Of a stretch of DNA of 64,000 bases, positions 50,862 through 63,356 are shown piece by piece (position 1 is the stretch's first letter; the number at the start of each line of letters is the position of its first letter). The translations under genes and the position numbers were made by a program. The stretch spans positions 11,046,233-11,110,232 of the forward strand of contig NC_132973.1 in assembly GCF_047496725.1 (NCBI RefSeq), in the 5' to 3' direction. The notes under the pieces were generated by a model. The model was not told where the DNA came from and ran no database searches. It was given only the letters and a program-made list of their open reading frames with translations. The stretch comes from Anoplolepis gracilipes (lineage: Eukaryota; Arthropoda; Insecta; Hymenoptera; Formicidae).

Positions 50862-51497
50862 CGTAAATTAAAATTTTGCAAACAAACGCATTAATTCGAG
50901 CTTGTAAAAAATTTGGATCAATAATGTTTATCCGATGTTACAATATTTATTAAAACGTGTACAGATACTCGTACTGTGAATGCGTAGCATGTAACATTAC
51001 ATATATATATATATATATATATATAAATTGATTCATAGTGATAACTCGGTGGGAAAGGTAGCGAGACACTTTATCGGTTAGATGGTTTGATTGACAGATG
51101 ATAAGTCAGACGGTTTGGGGGCGCTGTCAGCGGGATTCAATAAACGAACGAGGTGCGCCGGACGAGAACGGGCGGTGTTCCACGGAGCGTGACGGGCAGT
51201 GCGTGATGTGTATGTGTGAGTGTTGCGCGCGCGTGCTGTGTGTGTGTGTGGTGACATTAAAGTGACAGACGGTGGAACGAACGGCGGGCGGCGGACGGAC
51301 CGCGATGAGTTTGACAGCGGTAGCGAGCAACGCTAACAATAAGTGACGCATCTCCGGCAATCTCCGGCTACGAAGAAGAAGCACGAGAGAGCGATCGATC
51401 GGCGAGAAATGCGGCCGAGAAGAGTCTCGTAATATCAAATAACGCATCATCGAAGAAGGAATCGCGCGCGCTCGCTCGCTCGCCTTATTATGGCAGA
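50862..51497. promoter_or_regulatory. Shared divergent promoter region, NYN and Ig-FN3 genes
   Basis: The 636 bp separate the two divergent start codons. The half next to the NYN gene is AT-rich with a short TA run (about 51,000-51,024). The half next to the Ig gene (51,050-51,497) is CpG-rich and includes GTGTGTG and GCGCGC stretches, and is probably the leader exon of the Ig gene. A long minus-strand frame over this block is a composition artefact. Confidence 0.45.
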
Positions 51498-54400
51498 ATG
51501 GATGAACGCAAATTGTTACCGTTGCTGATACTCTTCCTGGCAAGTAAGTACTTTGCCGAATTATACACGAAGAAGAAAGAGAGAGAGAGAAAGAAAGAGA
51601 TACACGCATCCTGGATGGAGGAATATAATGTCATGATCCATATTCACGGCGATCATGCGATCCATGTCCGGCTATAGTACATAACGTCGACGATCGTTAC
51701 GATTCAGGGTCGAGTTATGTAAAGAGACTATCTCGTTGTTGCTCTTTATCGTTTTGCACCGCTTCCGTTGCCATTTGCGTCATCGTCGCATAACTATCGC
51801 TAGAGTACAGGCAGAATCACCTGCCGCGTCCTCGACGCCAATCGTTATTACACATTATCATTACGTCGTTTTTTTTTTTTTTTTTTTTTATAACGCGTTC
51901 GAGATTAAAATCACGCGATGCAGAGCATCTATAAGTCTATTCGTTTCAGTTACATCTTTGTGGATTTTTTTACAACGAGATAAATGTGTAATATATTCAT
52001 GTTTTAAAATAAAAGGAAAAAAAGAAGCAACAAGCGCAAAAATTCAACTGAAACAAAGTAATATTTTTTTAGTTATTCTATCTAACTATAGTTTGATTAA
52101 ATTCCAACTGGAATTTATTAAGAAACAGTATTTGGTCGACTAATATTACTTGTTGCTCTATAATTTTGCTTCAATTATGCTTAAATTTTGTTCCTGGAGA
52201 TGAGAATCAATTTTAGAGTACAAGTCTATAAACATATATATCTTCAACATTAAATAGTTAGAAAATACAGTTTTTAGTTTAGCTTTTTTAATATTTATAT
52301 TAAACATAACTTATTGTATTTTTCTTTTTTGCATTATATCTCTATTGGATATATCATTATATTATTTTTCTCGCTTATGCTTAACAGAGCAATTGTTTTT
52401 AAGGAGGTTTAATAAATTTATTTATCAATCTATTCATATACATTTATCGCTTATAAATTTATTCTAAGAATCAACAAGTTGGATTTCTGTTAGCTAGCTC
52501 TATACCATTGAAGTTCACAAGTCAATTTTCTTAATATGTTTTAATAAAACCACACAATAAAGATGAAGAATCTCATGACAAAATTTACTTATGAATTTTT
52601 CAGGATGGCAGGAGACAATAGCCGTAGTACTGATACGACAGGTCGCCGTGGACGTGGGTAAAGACCTACAGCTCACTTGCGCCGACGAGAGCGTCCTGCC
52701 GCATTCTGAAGACTCGAATGCGAGAGTAATGTGGATAAGAGAAGGACGAGAAGATGGACAGATTGATCGGCTGAAGGTCAAGCCAAATGGCGTTCTGCAA
52801 CTGTTGAACGTCAGCGTGGACGACGCCGGCAATTATTCGTGTATCCTGGACGACGATGCTGTGAAAGCCGAAATCAATGTGGAAGTCAGAAGTGCGTTCG
52901 TGCAATCATTCGCGATATTCTTAATGAATTGCATACAATAAATAGCAACATTTCAAATTCTAATAGTTTTTAAAAAGATATCAATTGTAAATTGCTCGAG
53001 TTTTAGATTTGTTCTGGAAAATTTGAATAATATAATAATATAAAATTTAAGGATTCTAAATTTAGCAGAAAAATACATATATATATACTACATGAAAATA
53101 CTCTGAATAATTTATTAAATTATTTTAGATACAGTAAAGAATTTGAAGATTGTTGAATAATATTTTATTTTTAGAACAAGGATTTTATTGTAATTTTAGC
53201 ATAATGATTGTGTTTTTCTACCTTTAGCACCTCCTCCAGCCCTGCATAATGTGTGGGTCAAGCCATCCACAATATTGGCCAACATTCTCTGGGAAGTGGT
53301 TGGTACTGGCGGTTACCCTATTATAGACTTCACTGCCGAATATCGTTTGAAACCAACTGCAGGCGAGGAGCCAGAAGAGTGGAAGCCTATTATTCCAACA
53401 CATATTCCTCCAAATTCTGTAAATATTCCAAACTATTTAAATCTATAGATAAGAAAATGGGGATGGAAAACGTAACGAGATAAATCAATAACGTTATATG
53501 ACGTAATATTGTAATTATTGCAACAATGTGTTTAATATAACATTATTTCTGCTGATGTTGATTTAACTTTTAACTTCAATTTTTATAACTTGCACTGTAG
53601 AAAAACATTATATGTGCGTATTTTATATTAAGAAAAAAAAAATATATATAAAAGAAGATATTGACAAAATAAATGTAAGAATGATTTGTGCACGCGTTAC
53701 AGAGTTATTCCATCTCCTTATAAAGAGAAATTAATGAAATTAAGACTAATGATTGTTTCATTACTTTAAAGAGACAAATAGATGTGTATCATTTGGTGCC
53801 AAACACTACGTACTCATTTCGTGTGTGGGCAACCAATCAGTTGGGAAGAGGAGATATTGTGGAGGTCGAAGGTCATACGCATCACAGCGTAGAGGAATTG
53901 GGTATTTTGTTGCAATTGCTCTATTACATATAATTATATAATTTATTGCACTATTGTGTTTTAGAGATCTGTTTACTAGGATAAAATTTTAACTTTATAT
54001 ATCGTCACGAAACTCTCGCTGCTATTCTAAATTACATAAGAATATAGAAATTAAAAAGAAATATGTTGCTTATTTGAAAATATCACGATATTCATAGTTT
54101 AAGAGCGATTAAAAGTCTTTCTGCTTTAAAAAAAAATACGTAATTTTTTTTTAACGAGTGACGATAGTTTTGAGATATTCTACACGTATATATAATGTAT
54201 CTTTTAGAAATTGTAATAAACACTCTCTCTCTCTCTCTCTCTATTTAAACGTTCCTTATACAGCATCTAAACTAAAAACTAACATATTTTTATATTATGC
54301 GACTAATTTTCAGAACTCGCCCGACATCTTTTAGCCGGCGTAGAGAATTTTGATACGCGTGTCTGGGTGGCAGCCGTAGGTATTGTGATGGGCACACTTA

Positions 54401-55709
54401 TGATTCTTGGTTTAGGTACTTGTTACCTACTGTATCGCGAGTGCAAGGCACCCTGTAAGCATTTCCTATCTGGTAACCATAACGTAAGAGCTTCTCCGCT
54501 TCTACTCTGTCTCTTTACTGCTGCTACTACTACTTACTACTACTTTTTTCCGCTGGTGATGATCATAACGTTCATGGCTCATTTCTCTGAGAAGCACGAT
54601 TCTCAAAGAATGGTTCTCCCCTCCATAGAAGCCTTCGCGCAAGTTAGCTGAAGAACTATATACTCATCACTACTCATCCAACAGAAATATTAGCAATCTT
54701 AGCCGGCTAGCTGACTTATATCTATGGCTCTAATTCTTTAGCTTTTTCTCTATTATTCGACACATACACACAGTCATATTCTTCCAAATTATCAGTACTT
54801 TTATATAATTAATATCTCGTTTCTATATACTCTCTAAGCACTTGCCAACTTTTCATTAGGTTTAGTATCTGACAAATATGACAAGCATTTAAACAGATCT
54901 TATCAATTATATTATTAATACAACACTTTTCGAGCCGCCGCACCGAACGCTAAAAATGAGCACTCAAGTATTAACTCATATTTAACATTTCTATCTCTTA
55001 TATGATATACAGCACTCATTGGAATGAAATCTTAAACTTCTCGATAGAATTTTACCTGCCGCAGATTCACTTGTCTGGTTACTAACTCTTTTACGAATAC
55101 GTACTTTTTCTTACTATTCCAATTAGATGTTACTTATATTGTACTGTATAATGTTAATGAAATACAATATTGCCTGATAATAATACTAGTGCAATGAATA
55201 GTAAATATATATATATTATAATAGTCATAGCGAGCATTTTATGATCTAGTTGAGTAACCGATAAGACCAATCTTCGGCAATATCGAGGTAGGTCAAGAAG
55301 GGTAGCACGTCCATTTGTCAGGCAAACGATTGGCATCAGAATCACATTATTGAAAATAAACAAAATTGTCGATTGTCGACAAAAAATAATTGGAAATTAT
55401 CTGAGAAGACACACAATTAACGAAATTCCGAAAAAGACATGTTTTTCGATACCTGACAAAGAAATACCGGTGAAGGGAGAGGGTAGAAGCTAATGAGGTC
55501 CGTGGCCTAGGCCAATGAAAATTAATCTCCGTTCCGAAATTGCAGCGCAGCTGGAGGAACAGGAGGTGATTGAACTCGTGCCCAACATCATTCTGAATCC
55601 GGGATTTTTTGACGAGCGCACCGAGCACGTACCGCAGGATGAGAACTTCAACAATCAGACGACCACTCGCCTCAACAACAACAGCGTTGTGCAACCTAGA
55701 CGGCTTTAG
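51498..55709 (+). CDS. Single-pass membrane protein with one Ig and one FN3 domain
   Basis: Predicted cell-surface adhesion or receptor-like protein; the specific family is not recognised. Six exons: 51498-51543, 52604-52891, 53228-53418, 53772-53901, 54314-54454, 55546-55709; 319 aa. Signal peptide at residues 1 to about 16-22 (LLPLLILFLA). Ig domain about 27-110 with Cys41, Trp59 and DAGNYSC (Cys95). FN3 domain about 113-212 with ILWEV, the EYRL strand, LVPNTTYSFRV and NQLG. Membrane span about 236-258 (GIVMGTLMILGLGTCYLLY) followed by RECK. The cytoplasmic tail of about 57 residues is acidic, then Asn/Thr-rich. N-glycosylation sequons at Asn84, Asn92 and Asn186. The chosen ATG is the one whose frame gives a signal peptide and splices in phase; an ATG 8 nt upstream is out of frame. 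Insect wrapper or Fipi proteins have more Ig domains. Confidence 0.82.
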
Positions 55710-58700
55710 CGTCGTTTTTCGTTTAGCTTAGACTCGCTCCGCTCTAAAGTAAGTAAATTGGATGCAGTTTTCCACGTCGTCGTTTTGAACGTAAGCAACC
55801 GAATTTATCGGAAAGGCCTCGAATTTGTTTAAAAAAAAAAAAGAGAAAAAGAAAAAAAATAATGATCGACAAAGTCGATGCACTAAAATGCAAGACTATT
55901 TAGCGATTTAACGGCGAAAGGAGGATACGCGGAATTTCGGGTCACTTCGAGTTCACCGATAGCTTCGAATGTTCAACTAGTTTTCTTGACCTTTCCGTTA
56001 CAATCAGAGATCGAACGAAAGAGCTGGTTTTTATTCTAAATTTTTTTTCTGCAACGCAATTTTAAGAATTTTTCTAAAATGTATTAAAATAATACCGAAA
56101 ATTGTCTTTATTCTTGAAAGACAAAGGATAAAACTTAGTAAATTAAGTTTTTATATATACAGTAATAGAAAAAAAATTATTGTTAGACTAATTAAAGCTT
56201 ATTTTCGAGCTCATTTTCGGAAGATATCTTTTCTTTGCAAAAGAAATATAAATTCAGATTGTACAAACGAAACATTTATTGTGTGAAAATGAGAGAAATT
56301 GATACAAAAGATTTTTGTTCGGTCTCTGAAGCTACGACGCGCAACAATGAAGTGTTCAAAACCCAGAGTAAGACTTTACATCAGATTTCTTTGCGAGAGA
56401 AGATAATAGATTTTTTGGAGATGTTTACTACAGGACGTTCTCTGTCTATGTGTGTGTGTCTCTCTCTCTCTCTCTCTCTCTCTCGCACAGTTTCTCGACG
56501 AGACAATGATTGCTCAGAGTGATCGAGCTTAAAAGAGGTGGAACTCCTGATGAGCCAAAAGAATCGTAGTAAGACTGTAACCCTCTAAGGGTATATAATT
56601 TAAAAGAACTCGAAGAATCACAAATCATAATAATCGATATTCAAGTCAAAAAAAAAACAAAGAAAGATATATTTTGCACTTGTTTTTACTTTTTCGAAAA
56701 CTAACGCAATGTGTGAATAGCATACGTGTGTGAATATTAAGATTTTTTTTTAAAGATGCTCATTTATCGTTTAAGCAAGCGATCGAATCGTATATACGAT
56801 ATGTATGATATACGACGAACTTACTGCCGTTTTAAGGTGTGCACAAGTCGTTGAAAGTTCCTTTCTAGGAATCTCCGTGAAAAAAAAATCTCTTATCTTT
56901 TGTTTTTTATTTATTATAAATATATGTATAGATATATCGCACATTTTTTTTTTGTCTTTGTAAATATGTGCTCGTTATGTGCTCTTTGTGGAAAAATCTC
57001 GAGAATTGGAGGGATGTAGATTCGTTTTAATATCGTAGCAGTACATTTTAGGTGTATTGTTTATATATTAGATTTTATCGATATTTTTAAACATTTAGTC
57101 CCACACGCGATTATTCGATGAATGCGAATAATATTGCTTCGGCACACCTTTGGCGCAAACTTGCCTCTGCACCATTTTAATAGCACTTTAATAACTACAA
57201 AACTGTGTCTACGACTCACTGACTCACGCATTTTGATCCGCAAAAATCAAATTTTTCTAAACAGCGACTAAACAGGAAAAAAAAGAAAAAAATGAACAGA
57301 TAATTAACGAATAATTACGAATCATATAAGTTTCAATAGATACAATAAATCGTACGAGAGAGTAATACACGGTGTCACTTCGAAAGTAGCATTTTTTGGC
57401 GATGACGAGATCGACGTAAGTTTCTAGTTAAGAGAAAAATCGATTGCATAATAGGAAAGTCTGTTTGATGTTCTTTCATTGTGATGTTATCGAAAGAAAC
57501 GAGATGAATGGAAGTGAATCATCCGGCATACAACAGCCTACGAGATGCGCGCGAGGTATAATAACTTCCTCGCATCACGTGCAATAATAAAGATTTCAAT
57601 AATCACTATTGTGCACCTAATTCTCTAACATTTAAATAAGATGAATAGAGCACATTACATATTTTGAATAATGCCGTATTAGAATCGCGGATGAATCTAC
57701 TGTAATTGAGTGAACGATTGGATTCTACACGACACTATCTAAAACACTATATTTCGTGCGTACGCACGGAATTTCAATGTCAACGTTTAATTTGTTATAT
57801 TTAATTTTTTGCGAAACGGAAAAAAAATTTATGAGCAACAGACTCGATGATATTCAATGATGAATAATATTTAGAACAGTTTTATTGTATACTATTACTA
57901 TACCTTAGATTGCTTCATATATCTGCTTATGTGAAAAAGAAAAAAAGCAACATATTATTTGTGCCCAATATATTATTTGTTAAATTATTAATTAATTTGA
58001 AATGTTTTTCTTCTCTCTTAATATCGGTGAAATATATAAAATTTTTATTAATATTATTGAATTCGCTCAGAGCACAGTGGCACATTCATATATCTAAGCA
58101 ACTATGAGATGACAAAAGTACTTTGATGCACGCAGGTTGTATAAAAATTGGTTGTGCGTTGTTACATTGAGGCTTTGGATCCGTTTCTCTGACACACATT
58201 CTTATAAATATACATATATGCATGCATATATATATATTTATATTTATATATATATGTAAAAAAATTGTGATAAGAGTAAGCGGATCGATATTCAGCTTCG
58301 TACTATGCACTCTGTGTTGTGAATGGTATAGAAGTATATATTGCATAAGAAAAATAATACAATAATATAATAATAATAATAATAATAATAAAAATAATAA
58401 TAAGTATATATATATATAATAATATGTGAAAGATACATATATATACATATATATAATATATTTATATAATCGAAGCATCATGCAACTTTAGGCGTAAGGA
58501 AAAACAATTTTTTACATACATTACGATTATGCTAAAACCTGATGATAATATTTATCTATGTATCAAGAGATAGACGATGATTCTATGCCGCGATACCATG
58601 TCTCGCTTTGCTAATCTCGCTCATGAAAAGTTACTTGTAGCGGATTCCTTTTTTTACTTGTTGGAAGAGTCGTATTATTTTTGCCTAGAACGTCATAAAA

Positions 58701-60570
58701 CTTAAGCTGCTTAATATAAGAACAATATATGTAACGAATCGAATCAAAATTTTATTATAATGTAATTTTTTAACGCATTAAAATAGATTTGGATATTTAT
58801 GAATGTGACACACCAAATACGTATGATAATAATTATGATAAATGATTATTAATCATCTTTTATATACAGTCTTTTACATCATAATTTTTTTATAATTTAT
58901 ATTTTATAATTTAAGTTACATTTATTTTAATTCAATAATTATTATCAATTTAATTTGACGCATGCAAAGCATCGTCTGATTTTTCAATTAATGCGACTCT
59001 TCATACTTTTAAATATTAGAAATTTTACGCACGTAATCCTTACTTTTTACCAAAGATTCTTAAAAAATTCTTATCTTTTATCAAAGATAATGACATAGAT
59101 AAATATACCAAATGCCTATAGCAAAACTATTAAAAAAAAAGCTGTTTTGCTTTTTAAAGACGAAATAGTCTTTTGTGCAATAGTATAATTCAACACAAAT
59201 TATTCTTATAATTACTACATACTAAACTGATATAGGGATTTTACGAGATAATAAACTTTAAAAAACATCGTGCGTCATGGAATTTCTGCCATTGTACTGT
59301 GTGGAGAGGAACCAGCATATCTACACGAATACAAAACGCTCGTATAGTGATCATTATTTTTAGCGGCACTTGAGAGAATCGCGTTTAAAACGCGCTAAAG
59401 TCTTATCATTATAATAAGTGAGGAATATAATAATAGCATTTGAAGGCGAATGAGAAGAATTGACATATACCAATCAACGCTTTATATACCGCCATATATA
59501 TATATACATATATATATTTATACATAGGAAATATATTTTCTATTCCTTTCTACGGAATAAGGATTGTAAAAGAAAATCGCGCTTATTAAATAAATGTAGG
59601 TAGTGACGCGAGAAAAATGCGTGAAATAGAAATCATACGATGTAGAAGAAAATATTTGAACGATAAAATTTAGAGTTGACGCGATTACAAGATTACATAA
59701 TTACGAGTGTAAACGTGTACCTACAGTAATAATGGCAGATATTTTATATTCATATCATAAACAATAATAATCTACAGGCTGTTGTAGGAATTTGTAAATG
59801 CAAACATTTTTTTTAGTAGTTTTTAAGGTAAGACATTGAGGGGAATATTTTTTTGAAAAAAAATTGAGCAACTTATTAATTTTTAAATATTTTATTTAAT
59901 ATGTAATTAATTTTTTTGTCTATTTAAAATATTATGTACAATATTTTAATATTTATTTTATTACATTCGTTAATAGATTCTTTCTAACAGATTTATTAAA
60001 TATATATATATATTTTTTAACTTACATATTATTACTTGAATATGTCATACTAGAAATATATCGTTGGAAGAATTTTTACTTTACAGAAGTACAGAATTTT
60101 ATCACGGATTTAAAAGATTAATATGTAAAATTAAGACTAAATTCTAAAGATTTGGGCATTTTTAAAACTTTTAGAAATAAGAGAGTAATTCTTACAAAAT
60201 TTTAAAAACACAGATTCTCGTTTCTCTAATCTTAAAATGAAAAAATATTATTTTGAGATTTTTATTTTTCAAATCTCTATTCGTTTAATATTTTATCGAT
60301 GCCTTACCTTAAATTTCTTCCTCTTTTTCCTCAACTATTGTAAGTCCATCGAATCAATGTAGTTTTCATCTTCATCCGGGAAGAAAATTTTTCTCGCATT
60401 TTCTTTCCGATCGCTCGCCTGTGTACTAATGTTACCGCTTTTATATATCTCAATATCACTGCGATAGATGTACGTGCACAAAACTTACAATCGTTATCAC
60501 TATCGTTAGATATAACTTACATAATTATCCCCTCGATATACCTCGATGATTAGCGCACTCCTTGATGAAA

Positions 60571-60625
<55 letters not shown>

Positions 60626-62733
60626 ATATATGTACACACACACATATATATTAAGCACAATGCCATAGAATAGTATGTTTATGGTTGCTAGTAATGCCAC
60701 CATGTATCGTCCCCAAACATACATATTTGCCTGCCTAATTACATCCCGATGTGCGATGAACATACGTGTATGGTTTTTACAAGAAGGAAAAAAAGAAACG
60801 CTAGGGCTTCTTCCATAATATAACAGAATACATATACGGATAGTTTCATAATATAAATATTAATAGTTCTGATATTACGAATATTTTCTCTTCTTTTTAA
60901 TTCGCAAACTTTTTGCTTTTCTTTTTATGAAGATTACATTTGTTATATTTTATATTGTTGACGCGATAATATTCGTTCATTAAGAATCTCGTTAGATATC
61001 GAAAGTAGCGGCGAAGAGAAAGAAAAAGATGTATTACGGCATATAACATCGCAAAACTTTTGTAATCTGATTTGATTATCGGTAATTTGTTATATATTAG
61101 TGTGTAATAAATCGTATCCAGGGTCAGGATTTCAATATTGAACACACAGATGTAGGAAATGAAAGAATTATAATTATACTTGTATAATTTTGATTAAGTC
61201 TAATAAAAATCACAATTATAATGTATAATGTTACAATTTTAATTATAATTCTCTGGCTATTTATAGATATAGTATCGGACTTAATAATTTTATTCTTTCT
61301 TCTTCTGTGTGTTTCACTATTTATTTTATAAAAAAATCTTTTTTCTGGTTCGCTTATTCGCAAAGATTTCGATTTTCTTTAGATCTGTGAAACATATGAC
61401 AGAAAATCCGACCCTGTCATATGTGTAAATCCCTTTAGATAGTAGTTAGATGTAGTATTTTATTTTAAAACAGCGCTATGTGCGAAGGGTAGGGGCCATA
61501 AATGCGACCAAAAAAGAATAGTTTAGCTTTAATAAGCGTATTTCCGTTGTTATTGATACAATTGTTTTGTTTGCTAGATCTTTTTAATTTCTTTGTTGCA
61601 TATATGCTCTATTAGTGCAATATGTATACTCGATATGCACCGTATTATTTTTCTCTTTTTTTTTCTTTTTCTGTGTTATATTATTTAACTGTCGATCAGT
61701 TAACAGTGATATGTGTGTGTTTAATGTTAAGTTGTTAGTTATTGGCGTTAAAGTATTTGCTGTGCAATGACAAAAAGTAGAAAATCATTGGATATATAAA
61801 CTTTTATAAAACATATACGTTATATATATTTATTTAAAGAGAAGAAAAATAATTTTGTGTTACTCTCTATTATCTTTTTATTGAAACAGTAAAAGAGATT
61901 AGTGAAAATTTGTAGATTGTTTTGCCAATGATTTTTTCTTGCATATATACTTAGAAAGTGATGGCAATGAATACATTCCACCAAGTACAAAGACATCTGT
62001 GCAATTTTGATTAAGCAAAAATGTATTTGACAAATGGATTAGACATTTTGCTCTTTGAATATATCATTTTGTAGAGAGAGATTGTGTTTGTGAATGCAAA
62101 TCACCGTCTAGACTATGCATAATCGACTCTCTCGAGTAAGCCAAAGAGAGCATTATATTATATTTAGGCACATATCAGTGAAAAAAATATAATAAAAATT
62201 ATCATAAACGCTCTGCACTTTATATATCGATATATAGTTTGCGATTACTAGCATAATGTTCGAATGTCATCGAAAATTGTCATTCCTTTTTGTTAGAGCG
62301 AAATTAAATATTGAATTTCTTGTAAAGTTCTTTTACTCCTACTCTTAACTATCAAATACGATATAATTATCAGTTATATCGTTTTGCGCTAACACCTTTA
62401 TACGAATTTGTCGTTTCCGTCGATGTGCATCCGTACAATGATATTATTTAGTGATAATTGTACCTATAGTTTTAATACTATCACAGAATGGTTGTCACAG
62501 TGGTTGTCACGCTATAATAGTCTTATATAAAATATCGATTATAAGAAAACTTCCAGATTTATTTACAAAATTCATTACAAATATTGATACAATAAATGTA
62601 ATCGTCATTGATAATATCGAGTGATCATTATTCTCCGCATATGTTAAGTAGAATCGGCTTCAAAATATATTTATACATATAAAAGATTACATTTAACATG
62701 TGACTTTAATTTTATTTTTTTTTCATTACATTT
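55710..62733. other. 7-kb gene-free tract between Ig-FN3 and RRP40 genes
   Basis: AT-rich sequence with homopolymer runs and microsatellites: CT at about 56,458-56,483, TA at about 60,575-60,621 and AAT-type repeats near 58,370-58,400. The proximal part is presumably the 3' UTR of the Ig-FN3 gene. No ORF has coding character, and I found no RNA gene. Confidence 0.5.
60575..60621. repeat. TA microsatellite
   Basis: (TA)n run followed by TGTGTATATATG and ACACACACACAT. Confidence 0.9.
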
Positions 62734-62739
62734 TTTATT
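62734..62739 (-). terminator. Poly(A) signal of the RRP40 gene (candidate)
   Basis: AATAAA on the minus strand about 100 nt beyond the RRP40 stop codon. Another lies at 62,711-62,716. Confidence 0.5.
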
Positions 62740-62836
62740 CAAAAAATAACAAAACTTTTTTGAATATATTATTTCGCTTTTATAGATAATCACTTTTTAT
62801 CTTTACACTGAAAAGTCTAGTTTTGTCGAGCTGAAA

Positions 62837-63356
62837 TTATGCTACCAGAAGCAACGTTTTCTCGATTCTAGCACAAAGTTTTTGCATTTCACTAGGTAAC
62901 GTGTACTCCGCGGCCAGAATAGCATTCGCCGCGGCTATTGTCTCTTGGACCGATCTCGCCTTGATCCATATCCTGCCGTTCATTCCAGCGGCAAGTTCGT
63001 ATGCCTGATTCCGACCGAGCATCCTGAATAACGGACACTCGGGATTGAGCAATTTTCTCACGAGACTCAGTGAGCAAGTGAACATCATGCCGTCCGAACT
63101 GAGTACCCCGAGTTCGTTCTCCTTACCCTGAGAATCCACGCATACCAATTCAGGCTCCATGTCCTTGCTGGCGATTAGCATCTTGGCGTACACCACGTCA
63201 CCGACCTGCAAGTCAGGCCGGTTCTTTTTCGTCGCGCCCTCGAAGGCCAGGTAAGAGAGCGTCGCCTGTTCGCTGGCACTCACATCCACCTTGTAAATGT
63301 CGCCGCTCTTCTGCGTCACTATACCGACCACGTTTTCACCTCGATTGGGAATGTAT
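62837..63356 (-). CDS. Exosc3: Exosome complex component RRP40 (EXOSC3), last exon, partial
   Basis: Cap subunit of the RNA exosome, which degrades and trims RNA in nucleus and cytoplasm. It contacts RNA through S1 and KH domains (family knowledge). This exon encodes the C-terminal 172 residues, from the S1 domain (YIPNRGENVVGIVTQKSG, then YKVDVS and SYLAFEGATKKNRP) through DMEPELVCVDSQGK to the KH domain with LVRKLLNP and GMNGRIWIKA, ending with TAA at 62,837. The exon begins after an acceptor (GCGCAG, ending at 63,357) with one base completing an Arg codon, as in RRY(I/V)P of orthologues. The N-terminal exons are not found up to 64,000 and must lie outside the window. The sequence is intact, with no frameshift. 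Confidence 0.93.

Noticed and set aside
51127..51609. 160-codon minus-strand ORF
   Set aside because: Lies over the CpG-rich leader of the Ig-FN3 gene; Ser/Arg/His-rich composition, no domain.
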